A stretch of DNA of 64,000 bases from Bacteroidales bacterium UBA3709 (GCA_002372015.1 DFIA01000092.1:47187-111186), one strand, 5' to 3'; shown: positions 37,119 to 46,903, counted from the stretch's first letter. The notes: generated from the sequence alone by a model not told the origin. Translations and numbers: made by a program.

Positions 37119-38292
37119 GCTGTTTACCTATCTTGGTAAAGGCTGCAATAGCACGGTCTAATTGTTTCTTTGTATGGCCGGCAGAAACCTGAACCCTGAT
37201 GCGTGCAAGGTCTTTAGGAACAACAGGATAATAGAAGCCTACTACATATATACCTTCTTCCAGAAGCTTTGCGGCCATTTGCTGAGAAAGTTTGGCATCG
37301 TAAAGCATTATGGCGCATATTGCACTCTGAGTGGGCTTTATATCAAACCCGGCCTTCTTCATTTTCTCTACAAAGTATGCAGTATTTTCGTGCAGCTTGT
37401 CTTGCAATTTGTTGGTACGGTTCATCATGTTGAACATCTCAATACCGGCAGCCGCTACCATAGGAGGGATAGAATTTGAAAAAAGATAAGGGCGGGATCT
37501 CTGTCGGAGCATTGCTATGATTTCCTTCTTTCCTGTTGTAAATCCTCCAACCGCACCACCAAAACTCTTGCCGAGAGTTCCGGTTATAATTTCTACTTTT
37601 CCTCTAAGCTTAAATAGCTCAGTGGTTCCTCTTCCGGTTCTCCCAACAACGCCCGCAGAATGGCTTTCATCTACCATAACCATAGCATTGTATTTCTTAG
37701 CTAAGGCATATATTTTATCTACAGGAGCAACATTACCATCCATAGAAAAAACACCGTCTGTTACAATTATTCTGTAGCGTTGTTTCTGAGCTTGCTTCAG
37801 ACACATTTCAAGCTCTTTCATATCTGCATTGGCATATCTGTAACGAACAGCTTTACAAAGTCTTACGCCATCTATGATAGAAGCATGATTTAGTGCATCT
37901 GAAATAATAGCATCTTCTTCTGTGAATAGGGGTTCAAAAACACCACCATTTGCATCAAAGCAAGAGGTGTAGAGAATAGTATCTTCTGTTCCGAAAAATT
38001 CAGAAATCTTTTCTTCTAATTTTTTCTGCAAATCTCCTGTGCCGCAGATAAATCTTACGGAACTCATTCCGTATCCGTGGGTATCGAGAGCTTTTTTAGC
38101 AGCGTTGATGAGTCTTGGGTTATCAGATAAACCAAGATAGTTGTTTGCGCAGAAGTTTAAAACCTGCTTTCCGCCGGCAACGGTGATATCTGCTCTCTGA
38201 GGAGAGGTTATAATTCTTTCTTCTTTATACAGGCCTGCCTTTTTGATAGAATTGAGCTCTGTTCTAAGATGAGACTGAAAATCTTTATACAT
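37102..38292 (-). CDS. kbl: glycine C-acetyltransferase (KBL)
   Basis: PLP enzyme that cleaves 2-amino-3-ketobutyrate with CoA to glycine and acetyl-CoA in threonine breakdown. The 396 residues contain VMVDESHSAGVVGRTGRG and ITGTLGKSFGGAVGG with the PLP lysine at 242. Related alpha-oxoamine synthases (BioF, SPT) are similar, but length and motif context favour KBL. No threonine dehydrogenase gene is adjacent. Confidence 0.92.
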   Translation of the reverse strand: MYKDFQSHLRTELNSIKKAGLYKEERIITSPQRADITVAGGKQVLNFCANNYLGLSDNPRLINAAKKALDTHGYGMSSVRFICGTGDLQKKLEEKISEFFGTEDTILYTSCFDANGGVFEPLFTEEDAIISDALNHASIIDGVRLCKAVRYRYANADMKELEMCLKQAQKQRYRIIVTDGVFSMDGNVAPVDKIYALAKKYNAMVMVDESHSAGVVGRTGRGTTELFKLRGKVEIITGTLGKSFGGAVGGFTTGKKEIIAMLRQRSRPYLFSNSIPPMVAAAGIEMFNMMNRTNKLQDKLHENTAYFVEKMKKAGFDIKPTQSAICAIMLYDAKLSQQMAAKLLEEGIYVVGFYYPVVPKDLARIRVQVSAGHTKKQLDRAIAAFTKIGKQLKVLK

Positions 38293-38324
38293 ATATCTTT
38301 ATTTTTTAGAGTTGCTTGATGGGG

Positions 38325-38332
38325 CAAAAGTA
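38325..38332 (-). promoter_or_regulatory. predicted -7 promoter element of kbl
   Basis: The minus strand reads TACTTTTG (TAnnTTTG), 33 bp from the kbl ATG. Confidence 0.45.
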
Positions 38333-38391
38333 CGATTTCTAAAAAAATAATGCTAATTTAGCAACCGATAATTGACACAAAATATAGAATT

Positions 38392-38709
38392 ATGGAAATA
38401 AATTTAACTGATTCTAATTTCAAGGAAGTTGTTTTAGACAGTAAACTTCCTGTTCTGGTAGATTTTTGGGCTACGTGGTGCGGTCCTTGCCGTATGGTGG
38501 CTCCTATAGTAGAAGAACTGGCAAAAGAGTATGAAGGACGGGCAGTTGTTGCAAAATGCAATGTAGATGAGGCACAGGAAACTCCTGTAAACTACGGCAT
38601 AAGAAATATTCCTACTCTTCTGTTTTTCAAAAATGGAGAACTCAAAGACAAGATGGTAGGCTCAAATACTAAAGACGCCATAGAGGCTAAGCTAAAAGCT
38701 TTGCTTTAA
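38392..38709 (+). CDS. trxA: thioredoxin
   Basis: Cytoplasmic disulfide reductase of 105 residues with VDFWATWCGPCRM (active cysteines 30 and 33) and the cis-Pro region NIPTLLFFKNGE. No signal peptide. Divergent from kbl and 22 bp upstream of an outer-membrane protein gene. Confidence 0.96.
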   Translation: MEINLTDSNFKEVVLDSKLPVLVDFWATWCGPCRMVAPIVEELAKEYEGRAVVAKCNVDEAQETPVNYGIRNIPTLLFFKNGELKDKMVGSNTKDAIEAKLKALL

Positions 38710-38731
38710 GAAATCATAAACTAAACACATT

Positions 38732-39343
38732 ATGAAAAAAACAACAAAATTTGCATTTGCATGCGCAATTCTGCTATTTACTTTTATAGCGGCGCCAAAA
38801 GCTTCTGCGCAGTTTGGTATAAAGGCTGGTATATATACAACCAAGTTTTCTGCCATTAAAGATTTTAAACTTAAAGATAATGTTGGTTTTCAGGCCGGTG
38901 TTCTTTACCAAATACATCTCACTCCGGGTATGGTAATACAGCCGGAACTTTTGTATGTTTCCAAGGAGGCCAGACTTGAGGCTAAAGCTACAGGCGATCC
39001 AACAAGCAACGGGAAATACAGTATGCAGTTTATTCAGCTCCCAGTGAGTTTGCAGTATGGGCCTAACTTAGTAGTAGCCAGGCCTTTCGTTCAAGTGGTG
39101 CCTTATATAAGTTATGCTCTCGGAAAGAGTAATAACGTTGGTCATTGGGACGATATAAACAGATTTGCCGGCGGTATAGGTGTGGGTGCCGGTGTGGATG
39201 TATGGCGCTTTCAGTTTAATGCAAGATACAACTGGGACTTTACCAGAGTGGGCGATGGCGACAAAGGCATACCTGTAGCCGGCGACGAATGGAAAGCATC
39301 TAAGGGTAGAGGTATAGAATTTTCTTTAGCCTATACTTTTTGA
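38732..39343 (+). CDS. outer-membrane beta-barrel protein
   Basis: 203 residues with signal peptide (to ASAQ, about 26). A run of alternating-hydrophobic strands and a terminal aromatic residue (YTF) fit an eight-stranded PorT/OMP_b-brl barrel. The first strand begins FGIKAGIYTTKFS. Function unknown. The next gene starts 6 bp downstream. Confidence 0.82.
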   Translation: MKKTTKFAFACAILLFTFIAAPKASAQFGIKAGIYTTKFSAIKDFKLKDNVGFQAGVLYQIHLTPGMVIQPELLYVSKEARLEAKATGDPTSNGKYSMQFIQLPVSLQYGPNLVVARPFVQVVPYISYALGKSNNVGHWDDINRFAGGIGVGAGVDVWRFQFNARYNWDFTRVGDGDKGIPVAGDEWKASKGRGIEFSLAYTF

Positions 39344-39349
39344 TATTTA

Positions 39350-40336
39350 ATGGCTGATTCAGATAACGCAATAGTATATTTAGGGTCTGACTTTGAAAAA
39401 TATCGTCAGACCCTATATTTAGCAATCCACTCAAACGAACCTTATCTTGAGCAGATTAATAGGTACGTGTTGGGGAGCAGGGGTAAAGAAATCCGTCCCG
39501 TGCTTTCTTTGCTTGTGGGTAGATGTTGCGGAAATCTGAATGCAGAAAGTTTTTATTGTGCGGCTGCCGCCGAAATGCTACACACCGCAACCTTGATGCA
39601 CGACGATGTTGTAGATGAGGCCGGTATGCGTCGTGGGCACCTTACTGTTTCTTCTAAGTATTCTCCGGGAGCTGCTGTTCTTACAGGAGATTTTTGGTTA
39701 AGCCGAGCTCTCGCTATTTTAACCGCCCACTGTAAGCAAGAGAATATATTGAACTTTGCCAAGGCAGTGCAGCAGATGAGTGAAGGAGAATTATTGCAGT
39801 TGCACAAAGCCGAGAATCTTGATACCACAGAAAAAGAATACTACAACATCATATTTGGCAAAACAGCAGCCTTGTTTCTCGCAAGTCTTAAATCCTCTGC
39901 CTCTGCCGTAGGAGCGGATGCAACTACTATTGAAGCTGTAAGTGTTTATGCAGAAAACATAGGCATGGCTTTTCAGATTAGAGATGATATTTTAGATTAT
40001 TCTCTACATTTTAAAACCGGCAAACCAGCGGGTGCAGACATAAAGGAAAGAAAGCTTACTTTGCCATTATTGGGAGCCTTGCAGCAGAACGAGCAGTCTG
40101 CCAAACATATTTTATCTGACATAAAGCGTATTGGCGGAGTGGAAAAATTGCAGGAGGAGGATATTGTTAAAAAAGTTATCGAATTTGTTCACACGCACAA
40201 CGGCATAGAGTATGCCCAGTCTAAATTGGAAAGTTTTATATCGTTTGCCATAAGGGCATTAGAACCACTTCGTGCTTGCCAAGAGAAGGAAATGCTTAAA
40301 AACTACGCAATATACATAGGCGAACGTAGCAAGTGA
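39350..40336 (+). CDS. trans-polyprenyl diphosphate synthase
   Basis: Makes long-chain prenyl diphosphates (quinone side chains) from IPP. The 328 residues show the first Asp-rich motif HDDVVDEAGMRRG and the second, QIRDDILDY. The chain-length region just before the first motif (AEMLHTATLM) has small residues, in keeping with a long product such as octaprenyl or solanesyl, though length cannot be fixed from sequence. It converges with trmB with 4 bp between stops. Confidence 0.92.
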   Translation: MADSDNAIVYLGSDFEKYRQTLYLAIHSNEPYLEQINRYVLGSRGKEIRPVLSLLVGRCCGNLNAESFYCAAAAEMLHTATLMHDDVVDEAGMRRGHLTVSSKYSPGAAVLTGDFWLSRALAILTAHCKQENILNFAKAVQQMSEGELLQLHKAENLDTTEKEYYNIIFGKTAALFLASLKSSASAVGADATTIEAVSVYAENIGMAFQIRDDILDYSLHFKTGKPAGADIKERKLTLPLLGALQQNEQSAKHILSDIKRIGGVEKLQEEDIVKKVIEFVHTHNGIEYAQSKLESFISFAIRALEPLRACQEKEMLKNYAIYIGERSK

Positions 40337-40340
40337 TTTT

Positions 40341-41117
40341 CTATCTTATTCTTCCGGAAATCCTGCCTTTTTTTTCTGCTTCCATCCAAAACTCTACATT
40401 CCATAACGGTTCCACCAGTGGCTTTGTTCTTGGAGAATCTTTTCCTTCTAAACAAAAGCAAGTGTATGTAATTGGCAATCCCATCTTCAGAAAATACTGC
40501 TCATAAAAGGTTTGAACAGATTTTAGCTCTGCCGGAAACAGAGGGTTGGTTTCGGTATAAATATCTGTGCTGTAACATATTTCTTTGAGCCCATTCTGTT
40601 CTATTAAGGCTCTTGTGTATTGGTGCAGAAACCGGCTGTCGGTTTTTAAATGAACTAAACCATCTAAGGCCAGAAACTTTCTATATCTTTCTAAAAACAT
40701 AGTGCTGGAAAGCCTTTTTCTTGGAGAGCGTAGCTGAGGATCTGCAAATGTTATCCATATAGAGTCTATCTCTTCTTTACCAAAGAGCCATTCTATAAAA
40801 TCTATGTTGGTGCGGATGAATCTTACATTCTGTAAAGCACTTTCTTCTACGGTCTTAGCGCCTTTCCAAAGCCTGGCTCCCTTAATGTCTATGCCAATGA
40901 AATTTCTTTGTGGATAGAGCTTAGCCATGGCAACCGTGTATTCTCCCTTGCCGCATCCCAATTCTAAAGTAATTGGATTGTTGTTGCCAAACACATCTTG
41001 TTTCCATTTGCCCTTTAGAAAGTAGTCTGTTCTAAAGACCTCTTGCATATCTGGTTGAATAAGGCACTTGAAGGTTGAATTCTGTCGGAACTTTTCCTGT
41101 TTGCCTATGCTGCTCAT
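40341..41117 (-). CDS. trmB: tRNA (guanine-N7)-methyltransferase
   Basis: Forms m7G46 in tRNA. 258 residues from the ATG at 41117 (MSSIGKQEKF), chosen over the frame start at 41156 because the extra 13 residues run into gldH's end region. Motifs are ITLELGCGKGEYTVAMA, FIGIDIKGARLW, and IWITFADPQLRSPRKRL, where many homologues read NFPDPW. Last gene of the holB-PSP1-gldH run. Confidence 0.92.
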   Translation of the reverse strand: MSSIGKQEKFRQNSTFKCLIQPDMQEVFRTDYFLKGKWKQDVFGNNNPITLELGCGKGEYTVAMAKLYPQRNFIGIDIKGARLWKGAKTVEESALQNVRFIRTNIDFIEWLFGKEEIDSIWITFADPQLRSPRKRLSSTMFLERYRKFLALDGLVHLKTDSRFLHQYTRALIEQNGLKEICYSTDIYTETNPLFPAELKSVQTFYEQYFLKMGLPITYTCFCLEGKDSPRTKPLVEPLWNVEFWMEAEKKGRISGRIR

Positions 41118-41127
41118 ATTATTGCGA

Positions 41128-41607
41128 CTATGAATTAATATCTGTAGTAATGGCAATACCCATTCCCTGAATGGTGTTGTATATAGGGTTGTCTTCAGGA
41201 GCTCTGCGGATATATATATGCCATAATCCTTCCATATTGAACTGTGTACTCTCTATATACGGCCATTGAATCTGATATTCTCCATTTTTCTCAATAATAG
41301 AGCCTTGTTGTAGATTAAGAATAGCGGTATCTCTATAAGATCTTCCAGAAGGAGATTCAAAAGTAATAAAGACCACAAATTCCGATACGGTTTCTCTAAA
41401 GGCAGGCTCTGTGGTTTGGGCTTGCAGAAAAAAAACGGTGCTGTGGGCGGGTTGGCGTAAGTCTATAGACAACTTTAGGGTATCGTTGAGTTTCCAGCCA
41501 TCGAGCCCCTCTACATTTGCAAAGGACTTTTCTTTTAGCGGCTCGCTGCAAGAAAAAGCTAACAGCAAACCGATAAAAAGAGAAAAAACCAGAGCTTTAT
41601 TTGTCAT
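41128..41607 (-). CDS. gldH: GldH-like lipoprotein
   Basis: 159-residue lipoprotein with lipobox LAFSC (Cys20). GldH is required for gliding in Flavobacteria but is also conserved in non-gliding Bacteroidales, where its role is unknown. Internal motifs are FESPSGRSYRDTAI and MEGLWHIYIRRA. It overlaps the PSP1 gene by 4 bp and precedes trmB, an order I associate with Bacteroidales genomes. Confidence 0.82.
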   Translation of the reverse strand: MTNKALVFSLFIGLLLAFSCSEPLKEKSFANVEGLDGWKLNDTLKLSIDLRQPAHSTVFFLQAQTTEPAFRETVSEFVVFITFESPSGRSYRDTAILNLQQGSIIEKNGEYQIQWPYIESTQFNMEGLWHIYIRRAPEDNPIYNTIQGMGIAITTDINS

Positions 41608-42752
41608 TTTTTCTTTGGTTGTTTATGACGTGGCTTTCCGCTTCTTTTCTTCTTTTTTACATCGTCAAATCTGGTAATACTATCTTCTCCTGCAGCACTT
41701 TTGAAATCTATAATCTTGTCTTTTTTGGCTCCTGATATGGCAGATATAGATGCTCCTTTTTTACCAGAGCGGTTAAGTTCTTGTATTTCCGCAATTTTAT
41801 CTATGGTAACAGGGTAGGCTTCGTCTGAATCTCTATCTACATAGCATAGCCATATAACTCCTTTGAGAACATCCGATTTTACGGCCTTTACGTCTCCGTC
41901 TTCCAAGTGAAGATGTTCTGTAAGACGAGGCATTTTTTCCTTTGCATCTAAGTAAACAGGAGCCTCGTAATTTATACAGCATTTGAGCTTTCCACACTGG
42001 CCGGCCAGCTTCTGAGGGTTGAGAGACAAATCTTGGCACCGAGCAGCTGCAGTTGTGATAGACTGAAAATTATGCATATATCTGGAGCAGCAGAGAGGCT
42101 GTCCACAAACTCCTATGCCGCCAATTAAACCGGCTTCTTGGCGAGCTCCTATCTGCTTCATCTCTATCCTGATATGGAATTCTTCTGCAAAGTCTTTTAT
42201 CAACTGGCGGAAATCTACACGTCCATCTGCAATGTAGTAGAAAATGGCTTTAGTTCCATCTCCCTGAAATTCAACATCTCCAATTTTCATTTCAAGACCA
42301 AGCTTTTCCGCAATTTCTCTGGCGCGTATCATTGTTTTATGCTCCCTTGCAATAGCTTCCTGCCATTTTAAAATGTCTTGCGGCTTGGCCTTTCTGTATA
42401 TTCTTTTGAATTCGTATGAATTATGCTCTATTTTATTTCTCTTTAGCTGATGTGCAATCATTGCCCCGGATAAGGTAACAAATCCTACATCGCATCCATT
42501 TTGTGCTTCCGTAACAACAAGATCTCCCTGCCTTATTATTTGCCCGGAAGTGTTTAGATATATGCCTTTTCTGGTATTCTTAAATCTGACTTCAAACAGA
42601 TTTTCCATTTCACTGTCTGGAATCCCTTGTAGCCAGTCAAATACGCCTCTTTTACAGCATCTTGGATTATAGGAGCAAGAGACCTGTCCGTCTGTTTCAA
42701 CGCAAGTCTGGCATCCGCGGTGGCAATCAAAAACAATATCTTTTTTTGTCAT
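41604..42752 (-). CDS. PSP1-domain protein (RicT/YaaT-like)
   Basis: 382 residues from ATG 42752. The longer frame from 42809 overlaps holB and lacks family similarity. An N-terminal Cys cluster (CHRGCQTC, CSYNPRCCKRG) precedes the PSP1 domain, which has Cys motifs GGIGVCGQPLCCSRYM and AGQCGKLKCCINYE. In Bacillus, RicT belongs to an Fe-S complex acting on RNase Y. A Lys/Arg-rich tail ends KPRHKQPKKK. It starts 4 bp after the holB stop. Confidence 0.88.
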   Translation of the reverse strand: MTKKDIVFDCHRGCQTCVETDGQVSCSYNPRCCKRGVFDWLQGIPDSEMENLFEVRFKNTRKGIYLNTSGQIIRQGDLVVTEAQNGCDVGFVTLSGAMIAHQLKRNKIEHNSYEFKRIYRKAKPQDILKWQEAIAREHKTMIRAREIAEKLGLEMKIGDVEFQGDGTKAIFYYIADGRVDFRQLIKDFAEEFHIRIEMKQIGARQEAGLIGGIGVCGQPLCCSRYMHNFQSITTAAARCQDLSLNPQKLAGQCGKLKCCINYEAPVYLDAKEKMPRLTEHLHLEDGDVKAVKSDVLKGVIWLCYVDRDSDEAYPVTIDKIAEIQELNRSGKKGASISAISGAKKDKIIDFKSAAGEDSITRFDDVKKKKRSGKPRHKQPKKK

Positions 42753-42756
42753 AAAG

Positions 42757-43953
42757 TCAGGAGTTTTGGTAGATAGCATTGCATAAATCGCTGAATACAA
42801 ACTTTGCATTCACATTTCGTTGTATGCATTCTATGGCGTTATTTAATATATCGTAATATTGTTGAAATACTTCTGTATTTAGCTGTTTTGCAATATCTTC
42901 TATGGATTGTGCGTGGCTTGGGTTTATATAGGCAATGTCTTTTTTCCCAAGGCTGAGCATATATAGTTGTCTGAGAATTTTTAGTGCGTTAATACAAAAA
43001 TTTTTCTGAGACTCTTTTCCTCTTTTTGCAAGATCGGACGCAATAGCAATAAGTGAAGTAAGATCTTTATCTATGGCAAGGTGGAGTATTTGCAGGAAGT
43101 TATCAATATCTTCTTTTTCTTCTTCTTCCTCGTTAATCAACTCTACGGCTCTCCCTAAGCTGCCTTGCGAGCACTCCGCCCAAAGCTGGGCTTCGGCAGA
43201 GTCTATATTGTATTTTTCTGCAATAATAGCGGCTAAAATATCTTTGTCAATGGGAGGTACGTCTATTTGGCGGCATCTGCTTTTTATTGTTTGGATAATC
43301 TTTCCCGGTTCGTGGGTAATCATCAGAAAATAAGTATCCGCAGTAGGTTCTTCTATGCTTTTTAGCAGTTTGTTTGCAGCATCGAGATTCATTCTTTCCG
43401 GAAACATTACCAGCACAACCTTTGCTCCACCCTCATAAGAACTGAAACTCAACTTGTCTATAAGCCAATTTGCTTCATTTACTCCAATAAACCCAAGTTT
43501 ATTATCGAGCTCCATGGCCTTGTATAAGTCTTTCTCGCTGAAATATGGGTTTTCTTTTACCAGCTTGCGGAAGAGCTCGTAATATGCGCCTATGGAAACT
43601 TTCTTGCCTTTTTCAATAATCTGAGTAGTGTTTATTGGAAAGACAAAATAAAAGTCGGGATGAGTAAGGTTGCGTATTTTTATGCAAGAAGAGCAAACCT
43701 GACAGCTATCATCTGTGGGCAGACTTTGTGGTTCGTCTCCAAATAAACCTTTAACAACCCATGTGTCATCGCCGCTGGCAAGGGCTTTTCTGGTTTTACA
43801 GAAAAGAAACTGAATGGTTGCCAAAGCTATAGGTAAAGCTCCGTATCCGCTTTGTTCTGAGAAAAGTATAGCGTGAGGCATACGTTCTTGTTGAACCATA
43901 TTCCTCATCATGTTTACTAACTCTTTATGTCCGGGAATCTCAGAAAAAAGCAT
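42757..43953 (-). CDS. holB: DNA polymerase III subunit delta' (HolB-like)
   Basis: Clamp-loader subunit, 398 residues. It starts GHKELVNMMRNMVQQERMPHAILFS. A zinc-type Cys cluster is present (DSCQVCSSCIKIRNLTHPD), as is the LLKSIEEPTADTYFLMITHE block with sensor region SRCRQIDVPP. The P-loop is degenerate (SEQSGYGALPIA), as expected for delta'. It is followed directly by the PSP1 and gldH genes. Confidence 0.9.
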   Translation of the reverse strand: MLFSEIPGHKELVNMMRNMVQQERMPHAILFSEQSGYGALPIALATIQFLFCKTRKALASGDDTWVVKGLFGDEPQSLPTDDSCQVCSSCIKIRNLTHPDFYFVFPINTTQIIEKGKKVSIGAYYELFRKLVKENPYFSEKDLYKAMELDNKLGFIGVNEANWLIDKLSFSSYEGGAKVVLVMFPERMNLDAANKLLKSIEEPTADTYFLMITHEPGKIIQTIKSRCRQIDVPPIDKDILAAIIAEKYNIDSAEAQLWAECSQGSLGRAVELINEEEEEKEDIDNFLQILHLAIDKDLTSLIAIASDLAKRGKESQKNFCINALKILRQLYMLSLGKKDIAYINPSHAQSIEDIAKQLNTEVFQQYYDILNNAIECIQRNVNAKFVFSDLCNAIYQNS

Positions 43954-43994
43954 ACTGCTGCAAAATTACAAATCGTTTTTATTTATTTGAAATT

Positions 43995-45854
43995 TTATTG
44001 TGCAAGAATACTCATTTCGCATTTGTTGCAATTGAACTCTATAGGTAGTTTTACAGTTCCGTTTACCAGAAACAACTTTTTGCCATCGTTTGGGCACATA
44101 GCAAGCTGGTATCTTATGCAGTACTTGCACCTCATAAGAACAGCATTTTGTGGCGGCTGCTGTTCGTATGCAGGCTCTATGTTTGGTATGCCGATTTTTT
44201 TATAAACGGCAGCCGATAAACTATTGGAACAGTTGCTTAGATAGGAGTTGCTGCACACTTGGGCAAAACTCTGTTGTGCAGGAATTGTTGCCCCATCACG
44301 GCTTCTGTTGGTTTGGTATGTTTCTGCCTTTTTCTTTCTATCTTCTTCCAAAAAAGATTGCAGATAAATAGCCAACTTATTTCTTATAGCATTCAAAGAG
44401 GCTGTTTTATAAAAATAAAATACATCTGCCTCTATATTGTTTACAGCAAACGAAAAATGTAGCGATATTCTGCCAAACTGCCGTTTTACCAGTTCTTTTG
44501 CAGCCTGTGGATTACGGGCTGTATCTGCCTTAATTTCAAAAGATTTGGTTACTCTGAAATCTTCTGCAAAGGCAGTAATGTTTATGCAATTTGGAAGTAG
44601 CACAATATCTAATAAAACATCTATGAGTCTTTGTGGTACCGTATTTATCTGTTTTTCAAAATTGGAATCGAAGTTTCTATAGATGCTGTCGCCCTTTTTG
44701 AAGTCGGCCTGTTTTGTAAAAAGCTCCACAGAATTTGCGGTACAGCTATTTGCCCTATTGCCGCTTGTTATTCTTCCGTGCCCGGCAAAACAGAGTCCGT
44801 CTGAATTGTGTATCTCTTTTTGGGGAGCGGCTGGGTTATACGTAAAGCATACAAACGAATTTCCTCCTCCTTTAATATCGGTAACGGTACCAATATATTC
44901 TCCCATGCCTTTGGCGGATTCGCGGCTTTTGAAATCGCCTCTTTTCCCATTCAGGAAAAATTCTGTATAGCCCCTGTTAAAAGTTTTATCTGCGTTAGGA
45001 ACAAAACTACAACGACTTTTGCCATAGGCGGTTCTTCTAAAGTTTTTGCCATCTAAATTTTTTTTTGCAAGAATTTCTTGTATGGCGAGGTCATATTTTC
45101 TTACAATGTTTTTAACGTATGAAATGTTTTTCAACCGCCCTTCTATCTTAAAAGACGAAATGCCGGCATCTATCAAGTCTGAGATTCTGTCTGATAGGTT
45201 TAAGTCTTTAAGAGAGAGCAGATGTGCTTTTGAAGTTATAGTAGTTCCGTTTTCGTCTATCAAGTCATATTCAGAGCGGCATACCTGAGCGCATTCTCCA
45301 CGATTGGCACTTCTGCCTGTCAGATAGCACGAAAGATAGCATTGCCCACTATAACAGACACATAAAGCCCCATGTACAAAAAACTCCAGAGGAACAGAAA
45401 CAGCCTTACGAATTTCACAAATCTGTTCTAAAGAAAGTTCGCGGGCAAGAATCAATCTTTCAAACCCCAATTTTTCCAACAACTGAGCTTTTTCGGGGGT
45501 GCGGATATCGGTTTGAGTAGAAGCGAATAAAGGAATAGGTGGGCGGTTCATTTCGAGCAGAGAAAAATCTTGCGCAATAATGGCATCCACTCCACAGTTA
45601 TAGGCTTCCCACATGTAGTTTTGGGCCTCTGATAACTCGTTCTCATATAGAATGGTATTTAAGGTCAGAAAAACCTTGGCGCCATATTTATGAGCATAAG
45701 AGCACAGGGTGGCAATGTCTTCGAATGAGTTTCCGGCTTGTTGTCTTGCGCCATACTTTTGGGCAGCAATATAAACAGAATCGGCACCGCAGTTTATGGC
45801 CGCGATACCGATTTCTAAGTTTTTTGCAGGAGAAAGAAGTTCTATCTCAGGCAT
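43995..45854 (-). CDS. peptidase U32-family protein
   Basis: U32 proteins (RlhA/TrhP class in E. coli) modify RNA by hydroxylation; the peptidase name is historical. 619 residues from ATG 45854 (MPEIELLSPAKN). The U32 block has clustered cysteines in FVHGALCVCYSGQCYLSCYLTGRSANRGECAQ. The C-terminal collagenase-like region is followed by an unusual tail with a late Cys cluster (MRCKYCIRYQLAMCPNDGK) near 585. The start lies 5 bp after the TPR gene stop. Confidence 0.9.
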   Translation of the reverse strand: MPEIELLSPAKNLEIGIAAINCGADSVYIAAQKYGARQQAGNSFEDIATLCSYAHKYGAKVFLTLNTILYENELSEAQNYMWEAYNCGVDAIIAQDFSLLEMNRPPIPLFASTQTDIRTPEKAQLLEKLGFERLILARELSLEQICEIRKAVSVPLEFFVHGALCVCYSGQCYLSCYLTGRSANRGECAQVCRSEYDLIDENGTTITSKAHLLSLKDLNLSDRISDLIDAGISSFKIEGRLKNISYVKNIVRKYDLAIQEILAKKNLDGKNFRRTAYGKSRCSFVPNADKTFNRGYTEFFLNGKRGDFKSRESAKGMGEYIGTVTDIKGGGNSFVCFTYNPAAPQKEIHNSDGLCFAGHGRITSGNRANSCTANSVELFTKQADFKKGDSIYRNFDSNFEKQINTVPQRLIDVLLDIVLLPNCINITAFAEDFRVTKSFEIKADTARNPQAAKELVKRQFGRISLHFSFAVNNIEADVFYFYKTASLNAIRNKLAIYLQSFLEEDRKKKAETYQTNRSRDGATIPAQQSFAQVCSNSYLSNCSNSLSAAVYKKIGIPNIEPAYEQQPPQNAVLMRCKYCIRYQLAMCPNDGKKLFLVNGTVKLPIEFNCNKCEMSILAQ

Positions 45855-45859
45855 ATATA

Positions 45860-46777
45860 TTAGCAACCAAGTTTTGCAACTTTGGCTTTTGCATTTGCTC
45901 CAAATTTGGCGTCGTTAACTATTTTCTTCAAGAAGGTACAAGCTTGAGCCTTGTTGCCCAAATTTTCGTAGCAAGTGCCTATCATATAAGTGAACTGGTT
46001 GTTTGAAGGAGCATTCTTCAAGTGTGTAGCAGCTTTAGACCAGTTTTTCAAGTTGTAAGCAGAAACTCCGGCTATTTGGCTTGCAGAAGGATTGGCTCCA
46101 AAAGCAAGAGCTTTTTCTGCAAAGGTTATAGCATCTTTAAAGTTCTTTGCCTTGTAGTTATCATTGGCGTTGTTTATAAACATACCTATAAGAGCTTGTT
46201 CAGCCTTATCATTTCCGAGTTCTTTTGCCTTTAGGAGAGCCTTCTCGGCTTCATCTGTATTGTCTGCACTGTTATGAGCCATGCCTAAATAGAGGTAGGC
46301 TGTAGCATTCTCAGGGTTAAGTTCTACAGCCTTGCCAAACAAGCTAATAGCTTCTGCTGTATTACCATTGTTGAGAGCATCTGCTCCTGCTTGCATAGGA
46401 ATTTGAGTAAGGGTAAGCTCTGCTTTTTTGGCAATATCTTCATTACCGAATTGTCTGCCGAGAGTAACAACTTCCTTAAAAATTTCTTCTGCCTTGGCAT
46501 AATCTTTTGCGCCAACGAGTTTTCCTGCAGCAGCAAGAAGTATTTGAGGTATCATATCCTTGCAGTTGGCAACCATTTCAGCACCCTCTTCTCCAGCTCC
46601 TTCTGCAATTTTAAGAGCCTCTTTGAAGTTCTTAACTGCTTCTAATTCATTGCCAGCCTGATATGTTTCTACAGCTTTCTGATACAGTTCTCCGGCCTGA
46701 TTCATATCCTGAGCAAAAACATTTCCCGCAAACAGAGCCACTGTTGCGGTTAAAACAATTCTAACAAATCTTTTCAT
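45860..46777 (-). CDS. secreted tetratricopeptide-repeat protein
   Basis: 305 residues from ATG 46777. An upstream ATG at 46786 would add three residues. Signal peptide ends FAGNVFAQ. About five TPR units follow (for example LYQKAVETYQAGNELEAVKN and AISLFGKAVELNPENATAYL), ending in a C-terminal Cys. Likely periplasmic. First of a six-gene minus-strand run to trmB, with a TATTTTTG element upstream. Partner unknown. Confidence 0.85.
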   Translation of the reverse strand: MKRFVRIVLTATVALFAGNVFAQDMNQAGELYQKAVETYQAGNELEAVKNFKEALKIAEGAGEEGAEMVANCKDMIPQILLAAAGKLVGAKDYAKAEEIFKEVVTLGRQFGNEDIAKKAELTLTQIPMQAGADALNNGNTAEAISLFGKAVELNPENATAYLYLGMAHNSADNTDEAEKALLKAKELGNDKAEQALIGMFINNANDNYKAKNFKDAITFAEKALAFGANPSASQIAGVSAYNLKNWSKAATHLKNAPSNNQFTYMIGTCYENLGNKAQACTFLKKIVNDAKFGANAKAKVAKLGC

Positions 46778-46822
46778 CTCTATCAATTTTTTGTTCTAAA
46801 CGTTCTTTCCTATGAGCGAATG

Positions 46823-46830
46823 CAAAAATA
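46823..46830 (-). promoter_or_regulatory. predicted -7 promoter element of the TPR-U32-holB run
   Basis: The minus strand reads TATTTTTG (TAnnTTTG), 46 bp from the ATG at 46777. Confidence 0.4.
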
Positions 46831-46878
46831 AAAAAAATGAACATACAAGGCAAACGCTGCAAATTTCCGTATAATTCT

Positions 46879-46886
46879 TAATTTTG
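46879..46886 (+). promoter_or_regulatory. predicted -7 promoter element of the M16-like gene
   Basis: TAATTTTG matches TAnnTTTG, 18 bp before the ATG at 46904. Confidence 0.45.
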
Positions 46887-46903
46887 CAACAATACCGACA
46901 ATT

